Positions 27,324-34,652 of a stretch of 64,000 nucleotides of DNA are shown here, piece by piece. Under the pieces are notes generated by a model. That model did no database searches. It saw only the letters and a list, made by a program, of their open reading frames with translations, and had not been told where the DNA came from. Both the position numbers and the translations under genes were made by a program. The DNA lies in contig CAWIUN010000014.1 in NCBI GenBank assembly GCA_963839285.1, positions 32,444 to 96,443 on the forward strand, in the 5' to 3' direction. Within the stretch, counting starts at the first letter, position 1. Each line of letters begins with the position of its first letter. Source of the DNA: DASSSQ01 sp963839285. GTDB taxonomy: Bacteria > Actinomycetota > Thermoleophilia > Gaiellales > Gaiellaceae.

Positions 27324-28225
27324 GCGTCGTCGACCTCCACGCCCACGTCGTCGTCCCGGGCCTCGGGGTCGAGGTCGCCTGGGACGAGCGAGGGCAGGCG
27401 GTGACGCTCGACGGCCGCACGATCCGCTCGGCGATCCGCGAGTTCTCGGACCTGCCGCGGATCCTCGAGGAGCAGGACGCGGCCGGCGTCGACACGGTCG
27501 TCCTCTGCCCCTGGGTCAACCTGCTCGACCGCGAGCCCGAGCGGCAGAACGAGGCGCTCGCCGGCCTCGTCGGCCCGCGCGTCGCCGCGCTCGGGACGGC
27601 CCGGCTCGACCGGCCCGACGCGCTCCGCGAGCTGATGGCCGACGGCCGCCTCTCGGGCGTCGAGGTGCGCGCGCGCCAGGACGGGCTCTACCTCGGCGAC
27701 GAGCGCTTCCGCGACTTCTGGGCGGCCGCCGAGGAGAGCGGCGCGCTCGTCTTCGTGCACCCGACGACGAAGGGGCTCGGCGACCCGGTCTTCGAGCAGC
27801 ACTACCTCTGGAACACGGTCGCGAACCCGCTCGAGACGACGATCACGGCCGCGCACCTCGTCCTCGCGGGCGTGCTGGACGAGCACCCGCGGCTGCAGGT
27901 CGTGCTCGCCCACGGCGGCGGCGCGATCCTGGCGCTGCGGGGTCGGCTCGCGCACGAGCAGGGCCTCCGCGAGGGCGGCCGCGACGTGCTCGCCGCGCTG
28001 CGCCGCTTCGTCTACGACACGGTCGTCCACGACGTCGAGGTGCTGCGCGCCCTGGTCGAGTTCGCCGGGCCGGAGCAGGTCGTCGTCGGCTCCGACTACC
28101 CGTTCGACATGGGCGTCGAGCGGCCGGCCGAGATCGTCCGGGCGCTCGGGCTGCCCGAGGCGGAGGAGCGCGCGATCCTGTGCGGCAACGCCGAGCGGCT
28201 GCTTCAGCGTGGAGGCTCGTCGTGA
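27320..28225 (+). CDS. ACMSD-like amidohydrolase (amidohydrolase_2 family)
   Basis: 301 residues, TIM-barrel metal hydrolase/decarboxylase. Metal ligands are visible: His7 and His9 in DLHAHV, the FVHPTTKG histidine, VLAHGGG and GSDYPFDMG with the Asp. This is the pattern of aminocarboxymuconate-semialdehyde decarboxylase and gamma-resorcylate decarboxylase relatives, so it may decarboxylate or hydrolyse a ring-cleavage product. The ATG overlaps the EamA stop. Its 3' end overlaps the convergent CMD gene by 22 bp. Confidence 0.88.
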   Translation: MSVVDLHAHVVVPGLGVEVAWDERGQAVTLDGRTIRSAIREFSDLPRILEEQDAAGVDTVVLCPWVNLLDREPERQNEALAGLVGPRVAALGTARLDRPDALRELMADGRLSGVEVRARQDGLYLGDERFRDFWAAAEESGALVFVHPTTKGLGDPVFEQHYLWNTVANPLETTITAAHLVLAGVLDEHPRLQVVLAHGGGAILALRGRLAHEQGLREGGRDVLAALRRFVYDTVVHDVEVLRALVEFAGPEQVVVGSDYPFDMGVERPAEIVRALGLPEAEERAILCGNAERLLQRGGSS

Positions 28226-28569
28226 CCGAGCGTGCGCAGGAAGTTCCGCTGGCCCAGGTAGAAGCCGATCGAGCAGCCGAGGTCGACGAGCTCCTGCTCG
28301 GAGAACTCCGCGTGGAGCCGCTCCCAGAGCGCGTCGTCGGCGCGGTCGGAGTCCCAGACGATCGCGTGCGCCCACTCGAGCGCGAGCCGCTCGCGCCCCT
28401 CGAAGCGGTCGAGATCCGTCGCCTGCGGGTCCTCGGCGACGTAGCGGAAGCAGAGCCGCTTCAGCTCCTGGTCGACGACGCCCCGCGTGAGCACGTTGTC
28501 GCGGATGTAGGCGTACGTCTCGACGACGCCGTCGTGGATCGCGCGCGGGTCGCCCTCGACGTGCGGCAT
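28204..28569 (-). CDS. Carboxymuconolactone-decarboxylase-fold protein lacking the CxxC loop
   Basis: 121 residues. The N-terminal half LTRGVVDQELKRLCFRYVAE and the C-terminal half FSEQELVDLGCSIGFYLGQRNFLRTLG align with the upstream CMD selenoprotein (VLEHPLKELCRVYVSK, and FSEEQIVELGSFVALTFGQQRVIKTWG). The redox CxxC/U segment and about 20 residues around it are missing. Its ATG follows the TAG of the selenoprotein gene without a gap, so both are one transcript. It may be a non-catalytic partner in a mixed oligomer. Likely arose by tandem duplication. Confidence 0.85.
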   Translation of the reverse strand: MPHVEGDPRAIHDGVVETYAYIRDNVLTRGVVDQELKRLCFRYVAEDPQATDLDRFEGRERLALEWAHAIVWDSDRADDALWERLHAEFSEQELVDLGCSIGFYLGQRNFLRTLGHDEPPR

Positions 28570-29142
28570 CTAGCGCCCCTCCTCGGCCAGCCCCGCGCCG
28601 GCCTCGGCGGGGAGCTCGTTGTGGCCGACGCCCCAGGTCTTGATCACGCGCTGCTGGCCGAAGGTGAGCGCGACGAAGGAGCCCAGCTCGACGATCTGCT
28701 CCTCGCTGAAGTGCTCGCGCAGCCGCGCCCAGACCGCGTCGTCGAGCCCCTCGGGGTTCCAGACGAGGTGCGAGGTGTAGAGGAGCGCCGCCTTCTGCCG
28801 CTCGTCGAAGCGGTCGGAGCGCTCGAAGTCGAGCAGGTCGCGGTAGTCGTCCTCGGTCAGGCCCTCGTCCCTCCCCCGGAGGGACCGCTGCGAGCCTCAG
28901 TAGTCGCAGTCGATCGTCTTCGAGACGTAGACGCGGCAGAGCTCCTTGAGCGGGTGCTCGAGGACGCCGCCGCGGAAGATGCGCTCCCAGCCGCGCGAGA
29001 AGGCCTTCGCGACCTCGGGGACGTGGAAGCGGATCGCCTGCGTCTCGGGGCGCGGCGTCCCGTAGCGCCGCGAGTGCTCCATGTACCCGACGAGCTCGGG
29101 ATCGGTCACCGTCGCCATGTCGACGTAGCTGATCCTGGCCAC
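28570..29142 (-). CDS. CMD/AhpD-family selenoprotein, Sec in a CxxU motif (UGA recoded)
   Basis: Read from the GTG at 29140-29142, the frame is open for 81 codons, meets one TGA at 28897-28899, then continues in the same frame for 108 codons to the TAG at 28570-28572, about 190 residues in all. The TGA falls at the second thiol position of the AhpD-type redox motif: Cys79-Asp-Tyr-UGA82-Gly-Ser-Gln-Arg. Both halves are clear CMD sequence (LKELCRVYVSKTIDCDY before; RQKAALLYTSHLVWNP and FSEEQIVELGSFVALTF after). A hairpin with a GGG loop follows the UGA. Sec at this place would give a peroxidatic or thiol-redox centre, as in AhpD-like selenoproteins. Coupled to a paralogue downstream; divergent from the C-C hydrolase gene. 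A chance TGC-to-TGA change is the alternative, made unlikely by the hairpin. Confidence 0.83.
28867..28899 (-). promoter_or_regulatory. UGA (Sec) codon and SECIS-like hairpin
   Basis: In the minus-strand mRNA the UGA (28899-28897) is followed by 11 nt, then a perfect 8-bp stem GUCCCUCC/GGAGGGAC (28885-28878 and 28874-28867) closed by a GGG loop (28877-28875). The loop begins 20 nt after the UGA. A weaker lower stem (GGCUC with GAG-GG-CC) can form next to the UGA. Bacterial SECIS elements need a short stem, a G at the start of a small loop and a UGA-to-loop distance of about 16-37 nt; all three are met. Confidence 0.75.
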
Positions 29143-29159
29143 GTGGACAGGATAGGGAC

Positions 29160-30194
29160 CTGACGGACGCCCGCGTCGAGGCCGCGATCGCCAACTGGGC
29201 GCCCCGGTTCGGAAGCCAGGGCGTCGACCCGAACGACTTCGCACGCGTGACGGCGCCGCTCGAGCGCTGGGAGGAGTGGCTGCCCGCCTGGGTCGGGAAC
29301 GGCGACCGGCACGCCACGCTCGCACGCGAGGCCGAGCAGGCGGGGAGGACGCTGACCGCGGGGGAGGCGTGGGTGTCCGCCGCGCTCTCCTACCACTTCG
29401 CGAAGTTCGTCTGGATCGTCGACCTCGCCGCGCACGACGAGGCCGAGGACCGGGCGATCGCGGCGCTGCGGGAGGCCCACCGGCTGCTCGACGCGACGGC
29501 CGAGCGGGTCGAGGTGCCGTTCGAGGACGGGCCCCTCGTCGGCAACCTGCGCCGCCCGGGCGAGAGCCGCGCGCCGCTCGTGCTGCTGCTCCCGGGGCTC
29601 GACTCGACCAAGGAGGAGTTCTTCCGCTGGGAGGAGGTCTTCCTCCGCCGCGGCCTCGCGACCTTCTCCTTCGACGGGCCGGGCCAGGGCGAGTCGGGCC
29701 GGCACACGCGGATCCGCGCCGACTACGAGGTCGCGGTCGCGGCCGCCCTGGACACGCTCGCCTGGGACGGCCCCGTCGGCGCCGCGGGCGTCTCGCTCGG
29801 CGGCTACTACGCGCCGCGGGCGCTGCTCGACGAGCGCGTCGCCGCCGCGGTCGGCGTCAGCGGGCCGTTCTGCTTCGGCGAGGCCTGGGACGGGCTCCCG
29901 CTGCTGACGCGCGAGACCTTCGTCCACCACTCGGGCGCCGCCGACGAGGGCGAGGGCCGCGAGCGCGCGCTCCGGCTCTCGCTGGAGGGCGTCGCCGAGC
30001 GGCTCGAGCGGCCGCAGCTCGTGATCACCGGCAAGCTCGACCGGCTGATCCCCTGGGCCGACACGAAGAAGATCGCCGACCGCGCGCCCGCTGCCGAGTG
30101 GGTGCTCTACGAGGACGGCAACCACGTCTGCAACAACCTCCCGTACCTCTACCGGCCGCTCGCGGCCGACTGGCTGGGGGAGCGCCTCACGTGA
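29160..30194 (+). CDS. Alpha/beta hydrolase of the 2,6-dihydroxypseudooxynicotine hydrolase (FrsA-like) type
   Basis: About 344 residues. The helical N-terminal cap has ANWAPRFGSQGVDPNDF and LSYHFAKFVWIVD, features of the C-C bond hydrolase of Arthrobacter nicotine catabolism. The hydrolase core follows: VLLLPGLDSTKEEFF, the nucleophile in GVSLGGYYAPR, Asp in GKLDRLIPW and His in EDGNHVCNN. Protein-like sequence extends upstream of the first GTG (29247) to a CTG at 29160 preceded by AGGA, so I place the start there; 29247 is the conservative choice. It stands beside a molybdenum hydroxylase set, as in the nicotine pathway. Only 17 bp separate it from the divergent CMD gene. Confidence 0.82.
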   Translation: MTDARVEAAIANWAPRFGSQGVDPNDFARVTAPLERWEEWLPAWVGNGDRHATLAREAEQAGRTLTAGEAWVSAALSYHFAKFVWIVDLAAHDEAEDRAIAALREAHRLLDATAERVEVPFEDGPLVGNLRRPGESRAPLVLLLPGLDSTKEEFFRWEEVFLRRGLATFSFDGPGQGESGRHTRIRADYEVAVAAALDTLAWDGPVGAAGVSLGGYYAPRALLDERVAAAVGVSGPFCFGEAWDGLPLLTRETFVHHSGAADEGEGRERALRLSLEGVAERLERPQLVITGKLDRLIPWADTKKIADRAPAAEWVLYEDGNHVCNNLPYLYRPLAADWLGERLT

Positions 30195-31377
30195 GGTTCG
30201 GCGAGGCGGAGATGGCGAGCCGCTTCGAGCGGACGCGCGCGCTCCTCGGCGAGCACGACCTCGACGCGCTCGTCCTCTTCGGCAACTCCGGCGTCAACCG
30301 GCACAACAACGTCAACCCGTTCTGGCTGACGGAGTACCTCGACATGCACCACTGCTACCTCGTCGTCCCGCGGGAGCCCGACGCCGAGAGCGTCCTCTAC
30401 GTCGGCCTCGTCAACCACGTGCCGGACGCGCGGGAGCGGGTCGAGACGGCGCGGGTCGAATGGGGCGGCTACGACCCGGGCGCGACGGTCGCGGCCCGGC
30501 TGCGCGAGCTCGGCGCCCGGCGCGCGGGGCTCGTCGGCGTCAACGCCGTCTGGTCGGTCGGGATGCCCTGGCAGCACCACGCGCGCCTCCGCGAGGAGCT
30601 GCCCGAGCTCGAGCTCGAGGAGCTGACCGCCGCGTTCGCCGGCCTGCGGATCGTCAAGTCGGCCGAGGAGATCGAGCGGATCCGCGGCGCCGCCGAGCTG
30701 ACCGACCTCGCGATCCTCGCCCTGCAGCGGGAGGCGAGGCCGGGCCGCAGCGAGGCGGAGCTGGTGGCGATCTGCGAGGACGCCTACCGCCGCCGCGGCG
30801 GCTCGGTGCGGATCACCTTCCTGCGCTCGATGCCGATGGCCGCGCCGAACGGCTGCCTGCCGGCCCAGAACCCCGGCGGGCGGCGGCTCGAGCGCGGCGA
30901 CGTGATCCTGACCGAGTTCTCCGCCTCGCTCGGCGCCTACTCGGGCCAGGTGCACCGGCCCGTCTTCGTCCAGGCGGAGCCGACGGCCGAGTGGCAGCGG
31001 CTCTTCGACGTCGCCAGGGACGGCCTACGAGCGGATCGCGGCCGGCATGCGCGCCGGCTCGAGCGAGGGCGACGCGATCCGCAACGCGTCGGTGATCGGC
31101 GAGGCCGGCTACGCGATCTACGACGACCTGATCCACGGCTACGGGATCGACTACACGGCGCCGCTCGTCGACCGCTCCTGCGTCGCGCACTGGCGCAACG
31201 GCTCCGAGCCGCCGGCCGGGCCGCACGATCGAGCGGGACATGACGATCGTGATCCAGCCGAACCCGGTCACGCCCGACGAGCGGATGGGGATCCAGCTCG
31301 GCGCCCTGACGGTGGTGCGGGACGACCGCGCCGAGTCGCTGCACGGGATCCCCTTCGAGCCCCTGGTCGCCGCATGA
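30191..31377 (+). CDS. Second M24-family, creatinase-like protein without metal ligands (two frameshifts)
   Basis: About 395 residues. N-terminal creatinase domain (LDALVLFGNSGVNRHNNVNPFWLTEY in part) and C-terminal pita-bread domain (EEIERIRGAAELTDLAI, GDVILTEFSASLGAYSGQVHRPVF). The two Asp ligands of peptidases are absent (the segment reads TEF...SGQVHRP), as in creatinase. HGYGIDYTAP marks the usual His region. Shifts near 31022 and 31222 are both repaired by removing one base. The GTG overlaps the hydrolase stop (GTGA). Likely cleaves a C-N bond of a small molecule rather than a peptide, but this is inference. Confidence 0.75.
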
Positions 31378-31411
31378 GCGTAGGCTCGACGGAGCTCATC
31401 AGGGAGCGGAG

Positions 31412-33469
31412 GTGCCGGCCTGGCCGGTGCCGGAGCGGGAAATGACCCGGCTGGTCGGGACACCGGTCGAGCGGCGGGAGGACGAGCGCGTCCTCCGCGG
31501 GCAGGCGCGCTACCTGGACGACATCGACCTGCCCGGGCAGGCGCACGTCGCCTTCGTCCGCAGCCCCTTCGCGCGGGCGCGGATCGGCGGGATCGCGAAG
31601 CCGGGCGGCGCCCTGCTCGTCCTGACCGCCGCCGACCTGCCGGCCGACCTGGGGCAGTTCCCGGTGCGGACGCCGCCGGGTGCCGAGACGGCCGCGGCGC
31701 CGCACCCGCTGCTGGCGGCGGAGGAGGCGCTCTACGCCGGCCAGCCCGTCGCCGCGGTCGTGGCCGAGACGCGGGCGGCCGCCGAGGACCTGGCCGAGCT
31801 GGTCGTGGTCGACTGGGAGCCGCTCGACCCGGTCGTCGACCCGCACGCGGCCGGGGAGACGCTGCTGCGCTTCGCGCGCTCGGGCGGCGACGTCGACGGC
31901 GCCTTCGCCGCGGCCGCGCACGTCGTCGCGCGCAGCTTCTCGCTGCCGCGCACGGCCGCGGCGCCGATGGAGGGCCGCGGCGCGCTCGCCTTCGTCGAGG
32001 ACGGCCGGCTGGCGCTCTGGATCTCGGCGCAGGACCCGCACCGCCAGCGCGAGACGCTCGAGCCGCTGCTGCGCCGCGAGGTCGACGTGCGCGTCCCCGA
32101 CGTCGGCGGCGCCTTCGGCTCGAAGGGGATCGCCGCGCCCGAGACGGCCGCGGCCGCGCTCTGCGCGCTCGCGCTCGACCGTCCCGTCAAATGGGCGGAG
32201 GACCGGCTCGAGAACCTGCTCGCGAGCTACCAGGGGCGCGGCCTCGAGGCCGAGGTCGAGCTGGCGCTGGACGCGGACGGCCGCTTCCTGGCGATCCGTG
32301 CCCGCATCCTCGCCGACCTCGGCGCCTACCTCTACGCGACGACCGCGATCCCGCCGCACACCGCGGCGATGCTGATGTGCGGCGTCTACGACCTGCCCGC
32401 GGCCGCCGTCGAGGTGCGGGGCGTGCGCACGAACAAGGTGCCGACCGGCCCCTGCCGCGGCGCCGGCCGCCCGGAGGCGGCGTACTTCGTCGAGGCGATC
32501 GTCGACGAGGCGGCGCGCGAGCTCGGCGCGGACCCGGTCGAGCTGCGGCGCCGCAACCTCGTGCGCTCCTTCCCGCACGAGACGCCGCTCGGCTTCAGCT
32601 ACGACTCCGGCGACTACGAGCGCTGCCTCGACCGCGCGCTCGAGCTGCTCGGCCCCGAACCCGCGCAGGACGGCCGTCGACACGGCACCGGGATCGGCAT
32701 GTACGTCGAGCGCGCCGGCGGCCAGTGGGAGGTCGCGCGGGTCGAGGTCTCGGCCGGCGGGCGGATCGTCGTCTCGAGCGGCTCGTCGCCGCACGGCCAG
32801 GGACACGAGACCACGTTCGCCCAGGTGGCCGCCGACGAGCTCGGCGTCGAGCCGGAGCGGATCGACGTCCGCTTCGGCGAGCCCGGCGGCGTCGGCACCT
32901 TCGCCAGCCGGTCGGCCGCGATGGGCGGCTCGGCGGTCGCGCTCGCCTGCCGCGACCTGCGCGAGCAGGCGGCGGGCCGGCCCTGGGAGGAGCTGCAGGG
33001 GCTGACCGCGTCCGCCCGCTTCGCCTCCGAGCAGGTCTTCTCGTCCGGGTGCTACGCGGCCCGGGTCGCCGTCGACCCCCGGACGGGCGAGCCGGAGGTG
33101 CTCCGCGTCGCGGCCGTCGACGACCCGGGCCGCGTGCTCAACCCGCTGCTCGCCGAGGGGCAGGTCTACGGCGGCACCGTCCACGGGCTCGGCGAGTGCC
33201 TGGTCGAGGAGGTCGTCCACGACGAGCTCGGCAACCCGCAGTCGTCCTCGTTCGCCGCCTACCACCTGCTGACCGCGGCGGACGTGCCGCCGATCGCCCC
33301 GGCCTTCGTCGAGTCCGCCTCGCCGCTCAACCCGCTCGGCGCGAAGGGGATCGGCGAGGGAGGCGCGATCGGCGTCCTGCCCGCGGTCGCGAACGCCGTC
33401 GCCGACGCCCTCGGGAGGCGCGTCGACCCGCCCTTCACCGAGCGGAGGCTCTGGGAGGCGCTGCGATGA
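31412..33469 (+). CDS. Molybdenum hydroxylase large subunit (xanthine dehydrogenase/CO dehydrogenase family)
   Basis: 685 residues, intact. Domain 1 (VLRGQARYLDDIDLPGQAHVAF) and the molybdopterin-binding part with DVGGAFGSKG, GPCRGAGRPEAAYFVE and HGQGHETTFAQ. The catalytic Glu is in LGAKGIGEGGAIG. It is shorter than usual large subunits (750-800). It lacks the AYRCSFR loop of true CO dehydrogenases, so it is a hydroxylase of another substrate, for example an N-heterocycle. GTG at 31412 with an AGGGAG site; an ATG at 31442 is possible. First of the large-medium-small set. Confidence 0.9.
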   Translation: MPAWPVPEREMTRLVGTPVERREDERVLRGQARYLDDIDLPGQAHVAFVRSPFARARIGGIAKPGGALLVLTAADLPADLGQFPVRTPPGAETAAAPHPLLAAEEALYAGQPVAAVVAETRAAAEDLAELVVVDWEPLDPVVDPHAAGETLLRFARSGGDVDGAFAAAAHVVARSFSLPRTAAAPMEGRGALAFVEDGRLALWISAQDPHRQRETLEPLLRREVDVRVPDVGGAFGSKGIAAPETAAAALCALALDRPVKWAEDRLENLLASYQGRGLEAEVELALDADGRFLAIRARILADLGAYLYATTAIPPHTAAMLMCGVYDLPAAAVEVRGVRTNKVPTGPCRGAGRPEAAYFVEAIVDEAARELGADPVELRRRNLVRSFPHETPLGFSYDSGDYERCLDRALELLGPEPAQDGRRHGTGIGMYVERAGGQWEVARVEVSAGGRIVVSSGSSPHGQGHETTFAQVAADELGVEPERIDVRFGEPGGVGTFASRSAAMGGSAVALACRDLREQAAGRPWEELQGLTASARFASEQVFSSGCYAARVAVDPRTGEPEVLRVAAVDDPGRVLNPLLAEGQVYGGTVHGLGECLVEEVVHDELGNPQSSSFAAYHLLTAADVPPIAPAFVESASPLNPLGAKGIGEGGAIGVLPAVANAVADALGRRVDPPFTERRLWEALR

Positions 33470-33513
33470 CGGGACCTCGTTCCCCGGAGGACGACGGGCG
33501 GCGCCGTCGATGA
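33466..33513 (+). other. 15-codon mini-ORF bridging the large and medium subunit genes
   Basis: An ATG overlapping the large-subunit stop (ATGA) opens a 15-codon frame. It ends in a TGA that overlaps the ATG of the medium-subunit gene. It could carry ribosomes across the 40-bp gap. The peptide itself has no recognisable feature, and the arrangement may be chance. Confidence 0.25.
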
Positions 33514-34209
33514 AGCCGGCGCCCTTCGAGTACGTCGCCCCGCGCTCGCTCGACGAGGCGCTCGGGCTGGTCGACGCCGACGCGCGGCCGCTCGCGGGCG
33601 GCCAGAGCCTCGTGCCGGTGCTCAACTTCCGGATCACGCGCCCCGCCCGGCTCGTCGACCTGAACGCGATCCCCGACGTCGGCTACTGCCGGCCCGAGAA
33701 CGGGAGCCTGATGATCGGGATGCTCGCGCGGCAGGCGCAGCTCGAGCGGCTGGACGGGCTGGCCGCTGCTCCGCGAGGCGGTGCGCCACGTCGGGCACCC
33801 GCAGACCCGCAACCGCGGCACGATCTGCGGCTCCTGCGCGCACGGCGACCCGGCCGCCGAGCTGCCCGCGGCGCTCGCCGCCCTCGACGCGCGCTTCCAC
33901 GTCTGCTCGGCCCGCGGCGACCGCATGCTCTCGGCCGGGGAGTTCTTCGTCGGCTACCTGACGACCGCGCTCGAGCCCGACGAGCTGCTGGTCGAGATCG
34001 AGGTGCCGCCGCAGCCGGCCCGCTGGAGGTTCGTCGAGCACGCGCGCACCCACGGCGACTGGGCGACGGTCGGCGCCGCGGTCGCCGGCGACCGGATCGC
34101 GCTCTTCGGCGTCGCGGGCACCCCGATCGTGATCGGCTCGGCGCGTGAGCTCGACGAGGCGGTCGAAGACCCCTGGCAGCTGGCGTTCCTGCGGAAGGAG
34201 CTCGGGTGA
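33510..34209 (+). CDS. Molybdenum hydroxylase FAD-binding medium subunit (one frameshift)
   Basis: About 233 residues after correction, somewhat short for the family (about 280). N-terminal FAD-binding part has PLAGGQSLVPVLNFRI; the second part RNRGTICGSCAHGDPAAELPAA gives the FAD pyrophosphate motif. The normal TIGG is replaced by TICGS. An extra base near 33768 separates the halves. The C-terminal CO-dehydrogenase-flavoprotein domain is truncated relative to typical KdhM/CoxM. It transfers electrons from the small-subunit clusters to an acceptor. Confidence 0.88.
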
Positions 34210-34652
34210 GGATCTCCGTCGAGGTCAACGAGCGCGTCCACGAGGCCGAGGTCGAGCCGCGGACGCTGCTCTCCGACTTCCTCCGCCACGACTGCGGGCT
34301 CACCGGGACGCACGTCGGCTGCGAGCACGGCGTCTGCGGCGCCTGCACCGTCCAGCTCGACGGTGCGCCCGTGCGCTCGTGCCTGCTGCTCGCCGTCCAG
34401 GCGGACGGGCACTCGGTGCGCACGATCGAGGGGCTGGAGTGGGGGCCGCTGCACGAGGCCTTCCGCCGCCACCACGCGCTCCAGTGCGGGTTCTGCACGT
34501 CCGGGATCCTGATGAGCGTCGAGCCGCTGGTCGGGCGGGGCCCGCTCTCGCGCGGGCAGATCGCCGAGGCGCTCTCCGGGAACCTCTGCCGCTGCACCGG
34601 CTACGTCCAGATCGTCGACGCCGTCGAGGAGGCGCTCCGTGGCGGCGAATGA
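34206..34652 (+). CDS. Molybdenum hydroxylase iron-sulfur small subunit
   Basis: 148 residues with two [2Fe-2S] clusters: the plant-ferredoxin-type CEHGVCGACTV...C and the helical-domain CGFCTSG...CRCTGY. Intact and of usual length. GTG start overlaps the medium-subunit stop, and it overlaps the following oxidoreductase by 14 nt. Electron path: molybdenum site, FeS II and I, then FAD. Confidence 0.95.
   Translation: MRISVEVNERVHEAEVEPRTLLSDFLRHDCGLTGTHVGCEHGVCGACTVQLDGAPVRSCLLLAVQADGHSVRTIEGLEWGPLHEAFRRHHALQCGFCTSGILMSVEPLVGRGPLSRGQIAEALSGNLCRCTGYVQIVDAVEEALRGGE

Noticed and set aside
28897..29325. Two separate short CMD genes with a normal stop between them
   Set aside because: The frame continues without shift, the stop lies exactly on a redox-motif position, the second part has no good start of its own, and a SECIS-like hairpin follows. 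One recoded gene explains all of this better.
31412..33469. True CO dehydrogenase (CoxL)
   Set aside because: The AYRCSFR active-site loop of form I CO dehydrogenase is not present and the protein is short; it is a general molybdenum hydroxylase.
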